A stretch of DNA of 32,360 nt, taken from positions 1 through 32,360 of the forward strand of contig NZ_AVCH01000151.1 in assembly GCF_000747075.1 (NCBI RefSeq), in the 5' to 3' direction. Below are positions 8,915 through 17,183 of the stretch, piece by piece. Made by a program: the position numbers and the translations under genes. The notes below the pieces were generated by a model. It saw only the letters and a list, made by a program, of their open reading frames with translations. It made no database searches and was not told the origin of the DNA. This DNA is from Arenimonas malthae CC-JY-1. Lineage in GTDB: Bacteria; Pseudomonadota; Gammaproteobacteria; Xanthomonadales; Xanthomonadaceae. Each line of letters begins with the position of its first letter. The first letter of the stretch is position 1.

Positions 8915-11017
8915 TCAGAAGGCGACGCGCAGGCCGGCCATCACGTTGCGGCCCGGCAGCGGCGCGAAATCCTTGAGGTAGGACGTGTGCGCGCGCGCTT
9001 CCTGGTCGCCCAGGTTGCGGCCCTCGAGGAAGGCTTCCCAGCCCGCGCCGCCCACGTCCCAGTGGTAGGCCACGCCGGCGTCCACCAGGGTGTAGCCCTC
9101 GGTCGGGGTTTCCATCACCGCCACCTCGTCCTGTTCGGACACGCGCACCACGCCCACGCGGGCGCGCCAGGCGCCGAGGCTCCAGTCGAGGTCGGCGCCG
9201 ACGCGGCCCGGGGCGATGCGCGGCAGGTGGCCGCCGTCGTCGAGCTTCGCGTCCACGGCGTCGGCGAACAGGCGCAGGTGCCACAGGCCGCTGGCGTTGT
9301 CGGCCAGCTCCACGCCCAGCTCGGCTTCCCAGCCCGAGAACGTGGCGTCGCCCTGCACCCAGGCACGGGCCGGCAGCGCGTCGATTTCCCCGCCGGTGTC
9401 GGCCAGGTAGATGAAGTCGGTGAACTGCGTGCGGAACACCGACACCGAGCCGTCGAAGCGCCCGTGGTGCAGGTGCAGGCCGAGTTCGCCGCTCAGCGCC
9501 ACCTCCTTGTCGAGCGAGGCGTCGCCGAGCTCGTAGCTCTGCGTGGCCACGTGCGGGCCGTCGGAGAACAGCTCCTCGGCGGTGGGCGCGCGCTCGGCGC
9601 GGTTGAGGTTCACGCCCAGGTGCACGGCCTCGCTGAAGCGCCACAGGCCGCCGGCCGCCAGGCTTGTGGCGCCGACGCTGGCGGTGGGCGCGCTGCCCTC
9701 GGGATCGGTGCGCACGCGGTCGTGGCGGGCGCCGAACTCGAGCTTGAAGTCGCCGAAGTCCTTTTCCTGCAGCGCGAACACGCCCAGGTCGCGGGTGACC
9801 GAGGGCGGCACGAAGGCCTCGTCGCCGACGGCGGAGAAATCGCGGTGGCCGAACTGCAGGCCGAAGGCCCCGCGCCAGCCGTTGCGCTCGCGCTGCACGG
9901 CTTCGACGCGGGCCTCCAGGCCGTCGTTGTCGAAGCGCGTGCCAATGGCGTCGCCCTCGAGTTCGGTGTGCTCGTACAGGCTGCGGGTGACGCGCCAGTT
10001 CACCTCCTCGAACAGGCCGACCTCGCGCACGCCGCCGCGGGCTTCGAAGCGGTCCTGGCGCAGGTCGATGCGCACGACGTCTTCTTCCTCGCCTTCGTGC
10101 GCGTCGCCTTCGGGCGCCTCTTCCTCGTCGCCGTGCGCATGCGCGCCCGGCGGGATGCCGTAGTTGCTGCGATAAGTGCTGGCGGCCATGCCGAACCAGC
10201 TGCGTTCGCCGAACCAGCTGGCGCCCAGCGCGCCGCCTTCGGTGGTCAGTTCGCTGTTGGGCAGGCGGCCGCGGGCGAAGTGCTCCGGGTCCTCGCCCTC
10301 GGCCAGTTCCCCGGCCACCAGGCCGGGCGAGAAGGCGTAACCCGGGATGCGGTAGTCGCCGGCGTCGCGGCGGAACAGGTCGGCGTGCAGGGTGAGCACG
10401 CCGGCGTCGGCGTCCACGCGTGCCATGCCGGTGCTCTGGTCGTCGACGCTGCCGTGGCGGATCTCGGCGCGGCCCGACACCGTGCGGCCCACCTGCGCGG
10501 TCGGCACGCGGCCGTCCACCACGTTCACCGCGCCGCCGATGGCGCCGCTGCCGTAGAGCAGGGTGGCCGGGCCCTTGAGCACTTCGATCTGGTCGGCGAG
10601 GAAGGGTTCGATGCCGACGGCGTGGTCGGCGCTCACCGTGGAGACGTCCATCGCGCTGGTGCCGCTGCTCAGCACCTGCACGCGGGCGCCGTCCTGGCCG
10701 CGCAGGATCGGGCGGCCGACGCCGGCGCCGAAATACGAAGACTGCACGCCGGCCTGGCGCTCCAGGGTTTCGCCCAGCGTGCCGGCCTTGCGGGCATCGA
10801 GCGCTTCGCCGGAGAGCACGTCCACCGGGCGGGCCAGGTCCTCGATCGAACCACGCAGCGGCGAGGCGGTGACCTCCAGGGTTTCCAGGGTGCGCGTGGC
10901 CTCGTGTGCGTGGTCGTGGTCGTCGGCTTCCGGAGGTTCGGCCTGGGCGAAGGCGAACGCCGGCAGGGCCAGCAGGACGGCGAGGGCAAGGGGGGCGGGG
11001 CGCAGGTTCCGGGGCAT
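8915..11017 (-). CDS. znuD: TonB-dependent outer-membrane receptor, ZnuD-like
   Basis: 700 residues from ATG 11017, which gives a signal peptide (MPRNLRPAPLALAVLLALPA, cleaved near AFAQA). The plug domain carries the ZnuD-type run GRPILRGQDGARVQVL, then SADHAVGIEPFLADQIEVLK and GPATLLYGSGAIGGAVNVVD. The chain ends in Phe, as outer-membrane barrels do. Two metal-ligand-rich stretches stand out: DDHDHAH just after the signal peptide (residues 32-38), and HAHGDEEE through DAHEGEEED at about residues 290-312, likely an extracellular loop. ZnuD of Neisseria imports zinc and has comparable His/Asp clusters. Zinc uptake is also supported by zur nearby and the Zur-like site 32 bases upstream of the start. 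Confidence 0.9.
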   Translation of the reverse strand: MPRNLRPAPLALAVLLALPAFAFAQAEPPEADDHDHAHEATRTLETLEVTASPLRGSIEDLARPVDVLSGEALDARKAGTLGETLERQAGVQSSYFGAGVGRPILRGQDGARVQVLSSGTSAMDVSTVSADHAVGIEPFLADQIEVLKGPATLLYGSGAIGGAVNVVDGRVPTAQVGRTVSGRAEIRHGSVDDQSTGMARVDADAGVLTLHADLFRRDAGDYRIPGYAFSPGLVAGELAEGEDPEHFARGRLPNSELTTEGGALGASWFGERSWFGMAASTYRSNYGIPPGAHAHGDEEEAPEGDAHEGEEEDVVRIDLRQDRFEARGGVREVGLFEEVNWRVTRSLYEHTELEGDAIGTRFDNDGLEARVEAVQRERNGWRGAFGLQFGHRDFSAVGDEAFVPPSVTRDLGVFALQEKDFGDFKLEFGARHDRVRTDPEGSAPTASVGATSLAAGGLWRFSEAVHLGVNLNRAERAPTAEELFSDGPHVATQSYELGDASLDKEVALSGELGLHLHHGRFDGSVSVFRTQFTDFIYLADTGGEIDALPARAWVQGDATFSGWEAELGVELADNASGLWHLRLFADAVDAKLDDGGHLPRIAPGRVGADLDWSLGAWRARVGVVRVSEQDEVAVMETPTEGYTLVDAGVAYHWDVGGAGWEAFLEGRNLGDQEARAHTSYLKDFAPLPGRNVMAGLRVAF

Positions 11018-11048
11018 GAGGGTTGCTCGGGTTGCTGGTGAGGATGCC

Positions 11049-11071
11049 GGAATGTTATATTGTTTCACCCT
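11049..11071. promoter_or_regulatory. Candidate Zur box between znuD and merC-like gene
   Basis: The stretch GGAATGTTATATTGTTTCAC (from 11049) is by far the most AT-rich spot between the divergent genes. Its left half matches 10 of 11 positions of the proteobacterial Zur consensus half-site GAAATGTTATA. The right half keeps only part of the dyad (T-T--CA), for about 15 of 23 overall by eye. The site overlaps a plausible -10 (TATATT), so bound Zur would block divergent transcription. Confidence 0.7.
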
Positions 11072-11092
11072 ATGCGCAAGGCCCCGGACGTC

Positions 11093-11503
11093 ATGGCCAC
11101 CCTCCTGAAGCCGCACCGCCTCCAGCTGCCCGCCTGGGCCGACCGTCTGGGCGCGTTCGGCGCTTTCGTCTGCGCGCTGCACTGCGCGCTGATCCCGGTG
11201 GCGCTGGGCCTGCTGCCGGCCGTCGGCCTGGGCCTGGTGGCCTGGCATGGCGTGGAGTGGGCCTTCACCGGCTTCGCCACCGTGCTGGCGGTGATCAGCC
11301 TGTACCTGGGCTACCGCGGCCACCGCGCCTACCACGCCTGGCTGTGGGTGAGCCCGGGCCTGGCCATCATCTGGTTCGCGCTGCTCTACCCGCCGCTGCA
11401 CCACTCGGTGGTGCCGCACGCGGTGGCGATGGCGGTGGGCGGCGTGCTGATCGCGGTGGCCCACCTGGTGAACCTGCGCCTGTCCTACGGCCACAGCCAC
11501 TAG
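11093..11503 (+). CDS. MerC-domain inner-membrane protein
   Basis: 136 residues from ATG 11093. In-frame alternatives are ATG 11072 and TTG 11060, but both lie at or inside the Zur-like site. The motif GAFGAFVCALHCALIPVALG is the MerC-domain signature, with the metal-binding CxxxC-type cysteines in the first membrane helix. About four hydrophobic segments follow, and the C-terminus is His-bearing (LSYGHSH). MerC proteins of mercury operons move Hg(II) inward; the chromosomal relatives next to TonB receptors are poorly studied. Placement opposite a ZnuD-like receptor across a Zur-type site suggests movement of zinc or another metal across the inner membrane. That function is inference. Confidence 0.82.
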   Translation: MATLLKPHRLQLPAWADRLGAFGAFVCALHCALIPVALGLLPAVGLGLVAWHGVEWAFTGFATVLAVISLYLGYRGHRAYHAWLWVSPGLAIIWFALLYPPLHHSVVPHAVAMAVGGVLIAVAHLVNLRLSYGHSH

Positions 11504-11521
11504 GCGCCGGGCCCGGCCATC

Positions 11522-11550
11522 TTGGTCGGGGCGGCCGGCGGTGGTAGGCT
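11522..11550 (+). promoter_or_regulatory. Promoter of the THX gene
   Basis: A -35 box TTGGTC (11522-11527) and a -10 box TAGGCT (11545-11550) are exactly 17 bases apart. They are followed 37 bases later by the THX start codon with its AAGGA ribosome site (from 11576). The spacing and the promoter's position in the short gap after the preceding stop support a sigma70-type promoter. Confidence 0.6.
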
Positions 11551-11587
11551 ACGCGCCCAACGCAATCACAACATTCAAGGAATCACC

Positions 11588-11767
11588 ATGGGTAGGGGCG
11601 ACAAGAAGACCGCCAAGGGCAAGCGTTTCGCCAGCAGCCACGGCAATGCCCGTTCGCAGACCGTCAAGAAGGCGACGGCCGGCAAGGCGGCTGCCACGGT
11701 GAAGGCTCCGGTCGCGAAGGCGCCGGCCAAGAAGGCCCCGGCCAAGAAGGCCGCTGCCGCCAAGTAA
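11588..11767 (+). CDS. 30S ribosomal protein THX with Ala/Lys tail
   Basis: 59 residues from ATG 11588, with a ribosome site (AAGGA) 7 bases upstream. The N-terminal MGRGDKKTAKGKRFASSHGN is the THX family signature; in Thermus, THX sits in a cavity at the top of the 30S head. Beyond about residue 28 the protein continues as a low-complexity tail of KAPAKKAPAKKAAAAK type, resembling histone-H1-like proteins and extending well past the 27-residue Thermus protein. It has its own promoter and a terminator, so it is monocistronic. The longer open frame from 11522 would start inside the promoter and is rejected. Confidence 0.85.
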   Translation: MGRGDKKTAKGKRFASSHGNARSQTVKKATAGKAAATVKAPVAKAPAKKAPAKKAAAAK

Positions 11768-11790
11768 TCGCGCCGCGCGCGTTGCTTGCA

Positions 11791-11816
11791 CGAAGCCCCG
11801 CCCCGGCGGGGCTTCG
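11791..11816. terminator. Bidirectional hairpin terminator between THX and hutI
   Basis: A perfect G/C-rich stem (CGAAGCCCCGCC at 11791-11802 with its complement at 11805-11816) lies between the convergent THX and hutI stops and is followed by TCGTTCC. The T-run is weak, so termination efficiency is uncertain. Confidence 0.65.
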
Positions 11817-11834
11817 TCGTTCCAGGCGCCGGCG

Positions 11835-13070
11835 TCAGTCGACGCGGCGGCCGGCCACGTGCACCGAATGCACCCGATCGCCGCCCAGCCAGTAGGCCAG
11901 TTCGGCCGGGTGCGCCACTTCCCACTGCACCACGTCGGCGCGCTGGCCCGGCAGCAGCCGGCCGCGGTCGTGCAGGCCGAGCGCGCGCGCGGCGTGCACG
12001 GTGGCGCCGCGCAGGGCTTCCTCGGGCGTGAGCCGGAAGTGGGTGCAGGCCAGGCTCATCGCCAGCCGCAGCGACTGCAGCGGCGAGGTGCCGGGGTTGA
12101 GGTCGGTGGCCACGGCCATGGGCACCGCGTGCGCGCGCAGCTCCGCCAGCGGCGGCAGCTTCGTTTCCCGCAGCACGTGGAAGGCACCCGGCAGCAGCAC
12201 CGCCACGGTGCCGGCGGCGGCCATGGCGCGCACCGCGGCTTCGTCGGTCCACTCGATGTGGTCGGCCGAGAGGCCGCCGAACTCCGCCGCCAGCGCGGCG
12301 CCGCCGAGGTTGCTGAGCTGGTCGGCGTGCAGCTTCACCGGCAGGCCGAGCGCGCGCGCGGCTTGGAACATGCGGCGGGTCTGCGCCGGCGTGAAGCCGA
12401 TGCCTTCGCAGAAGGCGTCCACCGCGTCCACCAGGCCTTCGGCGTGCAGGCGCGGCAGCCAGCCGCAGGCGGCGGCGATGTAGTCGTCGGGCCGGCCGGC
12501 GAATTCCGGCGGCAGCGCGTGCGCGGCCAGGAAGGTGGTGCGCACGGTGAGGCCGAGCTCCTCGCCGACGCGGCGCGCCACGCGCAGCATCTTGCGCTCG
12601 GAATCGAAGTCCAGGCCATAACCCGACTTGATTTCCAGCGTGGTCACGCCGTCGGCGCGCAGCGCGCGGGCGCGCGGCAGCGAAGCCGCCAGCAGTTCTT
12701 CTTCGCTGGCCTGGCGGGTGGCGCGCACGGTGGACAGGATGCCGCCGCCTTCGCGGGCGATCTGCTCGTAGCTGGCGCCCTGCAGGCGGCGCTCGAATTC
12801 CTGGGCGCGGTCGCCGGCGAACACCAGGTGGGTGTGGCAGTCCACGAGGCCCGGCGTGATCCAGCGGCCCTCGGCGGATTCGACGCGGGCTGCCAGCGCC
12901 GCCGGCTCACCCGGCAGTTCGCCGCGCGGGCCGGCGAAGGCGATCAGCCCGTCCTTCCAGGCCAGCGCGCCGTCCTCGATGACGCCGTAGGCGCCGAGGT
13001 CGTCGCGCAGCGTGGCCAGCCGCGCGTCGAGCAGCAGCCGGTCCCAGGGCGGGGCGAGGCGGCCGATCAC
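11835..13070 (-). CDS. hutI: Imidazolonepropionase
   Basis: 411 residues. It hydrolyses imidazolone-5-propionate to N-formimino-L-glutamate, the third step of histidine breakdown. Amidohydrolase metal motifs are present: [17 protein letters not shown] (His79 and His81), [43 protein letters not shown] and [10 protein letters not shown] with the metal Asp. The start is GTG (13070-13068), overlapping the TGA of the upstream CoA transferase as GTGA; this places the N-terminus ([19 protein letters not shown]) where HutI proteins usually begin. It is convergent with the THX gene. Confidence 0.95.
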   Translation of the reverse strand: MIGRLAPPWDRLLLDARLATLRDDLGAYGVIEDGALAWKDGLIAFAGPRGELPGEPAALAARVESAEGRWITPGLVDCHTHLVFAGDRAQEFERRLQGASYEQIAREGGGILSTVRATRQASEEELLAASLPRARALRADGVTTLEIKSGYGLDFDSERKMLRVARRVGEELGLTVRTTFLAAHALPPEFAGRPDDYIAAACGWLPRLHAEGLVDAVDAFCEGIGFTPAQTRRMFQAARALGLPVKLHADQLSNLGGAALAAEFGGLSADHIEWTDEAAVRAMAAAGTVAVLLPGAFHVLRETKLPPLAELRAHAVPMAVATDLNPGTSPLQSLRLAMSLACTHFRLTPEEALRGATVHAARALGLHDRGRLLPGQRADVVQWEVAHPAELAYWLGGDRVHSVHVAGRRVD

Positions 13071-14227
13071 CGGAGGGCTCCGGCCGTGCGCAGCGCATCC
13101 GGATCGAAGCCGCAGTCCCGGGCGATTTCGTCGCTGTGCTGGCCCAGGCGCGGCGGCGGGCGGTCGAGCCGGGTCGGGGAGGCGGAAAGCTTGAGCGGGC
13201 TGCCAACCATGGGGATGCCGTCCATTTGAATGCGCATGCCGCGCGCGGCGGCCACGGGGTGGTCGAGCGCCTGGCGCACGGTGTTGATGGGCGCCGCGGG
13301 CACGCCGGCGCGGTCGAACAGGGCCAGCCAGTGCGCCGCGTCGCGGGTCGCGAACAGCGCGGCCAGTTCGGCGCACAGCGCCTCGCGGTTTTCGACCCGC
13401 GCCGCGTTGTTGCGGTAGCGCGGGTCGTGGCGCCAGTCGTAGCGGCCCAGCAGGTCGCACAGCTGCGCCCACAGCTTCTCGCTCGCCACCGCCAGTACGA
13501 AGGACTGGTCGCTGGCGCGGAAGGCCTGGTAGGGCACGATGCTGGCGTGGGCATTGCCCTGGCGCGGCGCGTCGTGGCCGGTGAACAGCGTCGCCGAGGC
13601 CACGTTGGCCAGCAGCGCCAGCTCGGTGTCGAACAGCGACACGTCGATGCGTTGGCCCAGGCCGGTGCGCCCGCGCTGCAGCAGCGCCGCCAGGATGGCG
13701 GTGGCGGCGTTCTGGCCGGTGGCCAGGTCGGCCACGGCCACGCCCACCTTGTGCGGCTCGCCGTCGGCCGGGCCGGTGATGGCCATCAGGCCGGCTTCGG
13801 CCTGCACCACGTAGTCGTAACCCGGCCGGTTCGCGCCGGGGCCGTCGCGGCCATAACCGGAGATCGAGCAGTACACCAGCCGCGGATTGATCGCCGAAAG
13901 CGTTTCATAGCCCATGCCCAGCGCCTCGGCGCCGCCGGTGCGGAAGTTTTCAACCAGCACGTCGGCCCGGCGCACCAGCGCTTCGAGCAGTGGCCGCGCC
14001 GCGGGTGACCGCAGGTCCACGGCCAGCGAGCGCTTGTTGCGGTTGCAGCAGGCGAAGTAGGCCGACATGCCGTCCAGGAAGGGCGGGCCCAGGCCGCGGG
14101 TGTCGTCGCCGTCGAAGGATTCGAGCTTGATGACGTCGGCGCCGAGGTCGGCCAGGGTCATGCCGCACCAGGGCCCGGCCAGGACCCGGGACAGTTCAAG
14201 CACGGTGATGCCGGAGAGCGCGCCCAT
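13067..14227 (-). CDS. CaiB/BaiF family (class III) CoA transferase
   Basis: 386 residues. The N-terminus [31 protein letters not shown] is the family hallmark, followed by NKRSLAVDL and [13 protein letters not shown]. The catalytic aspartate is D167 in [10 protein letters not shown]. Class III enzymes move CoA between carboxylic acids through an aspartyl-CoA thioester. The substrate cannot be told from sequence, and no CoA step belongs to the known histidine pathway. Nevertheless the gene overlaps hutI by 4 bases (GTGA) and is divergent from hutF across only 48 bases, so it is physically inside the hut cluster. The protein is intact. Confidence 0.92.
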   Translation of the reverse strand: MGALSGITVLELSRVLAGPWCGMTLADLGADVIKLESFDGDDTRGLGPPFLDGMSAYFACCNRNKRSLAVDLRSPAARPLLEALVRRADVLVENFRTGGAEALGMGYETLSAINPRLVYCSISGYGRDGPGANRPGYDYVVQAEAGLMAITGPADGEPHKVGVAVADLATGQNAATAILAALLQRGRTGLGQRIDVSLFDTELALLANVASATLFTGHDAPRQGNAHASIVPYQAFRASDQSFVLAVASEKLWAQLCDLLGRYDWRHDPRYRNNAARVENREALCAELAALFATRDAAHWLALFDRAGVPAAPINTVRQALDHPVAAARGMRIQMDGIPMVGSPLKLSASPTRLDRPPPRLGQHSDEIARDCGFDPDALRTAGALR

Positions 14228-14275
14228 GGCCGGGGATTGTATGCGGCCCGCCCGGCGCCATGCGAAACTCGCCGC

Positions 14276-15565
14276 ATGCCGCCGACCCCGCTATCCGCCT
14301 TCCCGGCCGCCGCCCGGCCCCGCGCCGACGCCGCCGGGCACTGGCGCGTGCCCGGTTTGCCGAACCTGCATTCGCATGCCTTCCAGCGGGCCATGGCGGG
14401 GCTGGCGGAACGGCAGAGCCATCCCGAGGACAGCTTCTGGACCTGGCGCGAGCTGATGTACCGCTTCGCCGGCCGGCTCGACCCGGACACGCAGTACGCC
14501 GTGGCGGCGCAGCTGTATGCCGAGATGCTGGAAGCCGGCTTCACCACCGTCTGCGAATTCCACTACCTGCACCACCAGCCGGACGGCCGGCCCTACGACG
14601 ACCCGTCGGCGATGTCGCAGGCGCTCGTCGCCGCGGCGCGCGACACCGGCATCCGGCTCACGCTGCTGCCGGTGCTGTACATGACCGGCGGCTTCGACGG
14701 CCGGCCGCTGTCGGAACGCCAGCGCCGCTTCGGCCACTCGCTCGACGCCTACCTGGCGCTGCTGCAGTCGCTGCGTGCGCTCGAGGGCGACACGCTGCGC
14801 GTGGGCATCGCCCTGCACAGCCTGCGCGCCGTGCCCGCCGACGCCATGCGCGAAGTGCTGGCCGCCGTGGGCGACGCGGCGCTGCCCATCCACATCCACA
14901 TCGCCGAGCAGGTGGGCGAGGTGCACGACTGCGAGGCCCTGCGCGGCGCCCGCCCGGTGGAATGGCTGCTGGCCAACGCCGAGGTGGACGCGCGCTGGAC
15001 CCTGGTGCACGCCACCCACCTGGTGCCGGCGGAAGTGCAGGGCATCGCCGCCAGCGGCGCCACCGTGGCGATCTGCCCCACCACCGAAGCCAACCTCGGC
15101 GACGGCCTGTTCCCGCTGCGCGACTACCTGTCCGCCGGCGGCCGCTGGGGCGTGGGCTCGGATTCGCACGTGTCGGTGTCGCCGGTGGAAGAGCTGCGCT
15201 GGCTCGAATACGGCCAGCGCCTGGTGACGCGCCACCGCAACATCGCCGTCAGCGCGGACATCCCCAGCACCGGCGAACTCCTGTATTCGCAGGCACTGGA
15301 CGGCGGCCTGCGCGCCTGCTTCCAGGGCGACGCGGCCGCCGCCGACTGGCTGCAGCTCGACGGCGCCGCCGCCGCGCTCGCCGGCGCGCGCGAGCACGAC
15401 CTGATGGACCGCTTCCTGTTCGCTGGCAACCGCCCGCTGGTGCGCGAAACCTGGGTGGCGGGGCAGCGCGTGGTGGCCGAAGGCCGCCACCGCGACGGCG
15501 AAGCCATCGCCGCACGCTACCGCCGGGCGCTGGCCGGGCTGCTCGCCGGGGATGCCCATGGCTGA
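14276..15565 (+). CDS. hutF: Formimidoylglutamate deiminase
   Basis: 429 residues from ATG 14276. It deiminates N-formimino-L-glutamate to N-formylglutamate, the alternative fourth step that then needs HutG. Amidohydrolase motifs are clear: NLHSHAFQRAMAGLAERQSH (His32, His34), EFHYLHHQPDGRPYDD, LPIHIHIAEQ, LVHATHL and GSDSHVSVSPVEELRWLEY. The region before HSHAFQR is about 30 residues long, shorter than the 50 or so usual in HutF, and the first beta strands look reduced. No upstream start could add more without running into the divergent gene. It overlaps the next gene by 14 bases. Confidence 0.93.
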   Translation: MPPTPLSAFPAAARPRADAAGHWRVPGLPNLHSHAFQRAMAGLAERQSHPEDSFWTWRELMYRFAGRLDPDTQYAVAAQLYAEMLEAGFTTVCEFHYLHHQPDGRPYDDPSAMSQALVAAARDTGIRLTLLPVLYMTGGFDGRPLSERQRRFGHSLDAYLALLQSLRALEGDTLRVGIALHSLRAVPADAMREVLAAVGDAALPIHIHIAEQVGEVHDCEALRGARPVEWLLANAEVDARWTLVHATHLVPAEVQGIAASGATVAICPTTEANLGDGLFPLRDYLSAGGRWGVGSDSHVSVSPVEELRWLEYGQRLVTRHRNIAVSADIPSTGELLYSQALDGGLRACFQGDAAAADWLQLDGAAAALAGAREHDLMDRFLFAGNRPLVRETWVAGQRVVAEGRHRDGEAIAARYRRALAGLLAGDAHG

Positions 15566-17138
15566 GGCCCCGCCCCGGGACGCCGCGCAGGTGACGGCCG
15601 CGGGCAACATCGAACAGCTGCTGGCCCAGCGCCTGGGCCTGCCCTTCATCACGCTGGCCGGCAAGGTGCCGTCGCCGGGTGCGCTGGCGATGGTGCCGGC
15701 CGAACTGGCCTACGCGCGCTCGATCCTGCCGCTGGACGTGCATGGCGACGTGCTGCGGGTGGCCCTGGCCGATCCCGCCGACGCCGACACCATCCACCTG
15801 CTGCAGTTCCTGGCCGGAAAGCGCCTGCAGCTGTTCGTGGCCGCGCGCGCCGACCTCGACCGCGCCATCGCCAGCCACTACGGCGACAGCCACGGCGCCG
15901 ACCTGTTCGAAGTGAGCAAGGACGACGAGATCGTCGAAACGCCGCAGGCCGCGGCCCGGCCCTCGGTGCCCGACGAGCAGCGCTACATGCTGCGGCCGAT
16001 CGTGCGGCTGGTGGCGCACATCCTCACCATGGCGGTGCGCCGCGGCGCCTCCGACATCCACATCCGCCCGGGCGAGGGCGACGTGGACCTGGTGTTCCGC
16101 ATCGACGGCGTGCTGGTGCCGATCAGGACGTTTTCGCAGTCGCTGCTGCCGATGGTGGTCGGGCGCATCAAGATCCTGGGCGCCATGGACATCACCGAGC
16201 GCCGCCTGCCGCAGGACGGCCAGGCGCGCATCGGCGTGAACGGCCGCATGGTGGACCTGCGCATTTCCACCATCCCGACCATCCACGGCGAGAGCGTGGT
16301 GATCCGCCTGCTCAACACCTCGATCGCGATGAAGTCCATCGCCGACCTGGGCCTGTCGCCGCAGGACGCCGCCCGCCTGGCCGACGCCTGCGAACGCAAC
16401 CAGGGCATGGTGCTGGTGACCGGCCCCACCGGTTCGGGCAAGTCCACCACGCTGTACGCGGCGCTCAATTCCATCCTGCAGCGCAACGTCAACATCATCA
16501 CGGTCGAGAACCCGGTCGAGTACCACATCCCGGGCGTTGAGCAGGTGCCGATCAACGCCGAGGTGGGTCTCACCTTCTCGCGCGTGCTGCGCAACATCCT
16601 GCGCCACGACCCGGACGTGATCATGGTGGGCGAGATCCGCGACCACGAGACGGCGAAGATCGCGGTGGAAAGCGCGCTCACCGGCCACCTGATGCTGAGC
16701 ACGCTGCACACCAACTCCGCCGCCGCCACCATCGCGCGCCTGCTGGAGATGGACGTCGAGGCGTATCTCATCCGCGCCACGCTGCTGTGCATCCTGTCGC
16801 AGCGCCTGGTGCGGCTGATCTGCCCGGACTGCAAGGCGCCCGACGCGGTGGACCCGAGCCTGCGCCAGGCCATGGGCCTGGGCGAAGGCGAGGTCTTCTA
16901 CGCCGGCCGGGGCTGCCCGGCCTGCAACGGCACCGGCAGCCGCGGCCGCCGCATGACCTACGAGCTGCTGTTCGTGACGCCGGCGATGCGCCAGCTGATC
17001 GTGGACGACGCCGACTCGGACGCCATCAATGCCCAGGCCGAGGCCGACGGCATGGTGCCCCTGCCGCGCCACGCGGTGGAGCTGGCCCGCCAGGGCCTGA
17101 TCCCGCTCAACGAAGCCTACCGGATGCGCGCGGACTGA
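15552..17138 (+). CDS. Orphan GspE/PilB-like secretion ATPase
   Basis: 528 residues from ATG 15552 (ATG 15558 is equally plausible), starting inside hutF. The N-terminal part (about 15-115) corresponds to a single GspE-N subdomain; PilB and MshE usually have an extra one in front. The hexameric ATPase domain is intact: Walker A GPTGSGKSTTLY at 291-302, the Asp-box region ITVENPVEYHIPGVEQ, Walker B PDVIMVGEIRDHETA and the His-box LSTLHTNSAAATIARL. The tetracysteine zinc module is complete (C424, C427, C455, C458). Such ATPases drive type II secretion or type IV pilus assembly, but no gspD, F, G or pilin gene is near. Its partner system must be elsewhere, or it works alone. Confidence 0.9.
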   Translation: MPMAEAPPRDAAQVTAAGNIEQLLAQRLGLPFITLAGKVPSPGALAMVPAELAYARSILPLDVHGDVLRVALADPADADTIHLLQFLAGKRLQLFVAARADLDRAIASHYGDSHGADLFEVSKDDEIVETPQAAARPSVPDEQRYMLRPIVRLVAHILTMAVRRGASDIHIRPGEGDVDLVFRIDGVLVPIRTFSQSLLPMVVGRIKILGAMDITERRLPQDGQARIGVNGRMVDLRISTIPTIHGESVVIRLLNTSIAMKSIADLGLSPQDAARLADACERNQGMVLVTGPTGSGKSTTLYAALNSILQRNVNIITVENPVEYHIPGVEQVPINAEVGLTFSRVLRNILRHDPDVIMVGEIRDHETAKIAVESALTGHLMLSTLHTNSAAATIARLLEMDVEAYLIRATLLCILSQRLVRLICPDCKAPDAVDPSLRQAMGLGEGEVFYAGRGCPACNGTGSRGRRMTYELLFVTPAMRQLIVDDADSDAINAQAEADGMVPLPRHAVELARQGLIPLNEAYRMRAD

Positions 17139-17152
17139 CCCCCGGCCGCCTT

Positions 17153-17158
17153 TATACT
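17153..17158 (+). promoter_or_regulatory. Candidate -10 box for hutU
   Basis: TATACT lies 25 bases before the hutU ATG in a G/C-rich gap. A GGGAG ribosome site follows at 17173-17177, 6 bases from the start codon. No convincing -35 hexamer is present at the usual distance, so an activator-dependent promoter is possible. Confidence 0.4.
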
Positions 17159-17183
17159 GGGGGCCTGCCTTTGGGAGCCCTCC

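Noticed and set aside
11018-11500. Longer start for the ZnuD-like receptor
   Set aside because: The extra frame is antisense to the MerC-domain gene; the start at 11017 gives a normal signal peptide.
14228-14275. HutC operator between the CoA transferase gene and hutF
   Set aside because: Only one half-site-like TTGTATG is visible and the other half of the palindrome is missing, so I do not list it as a feature.
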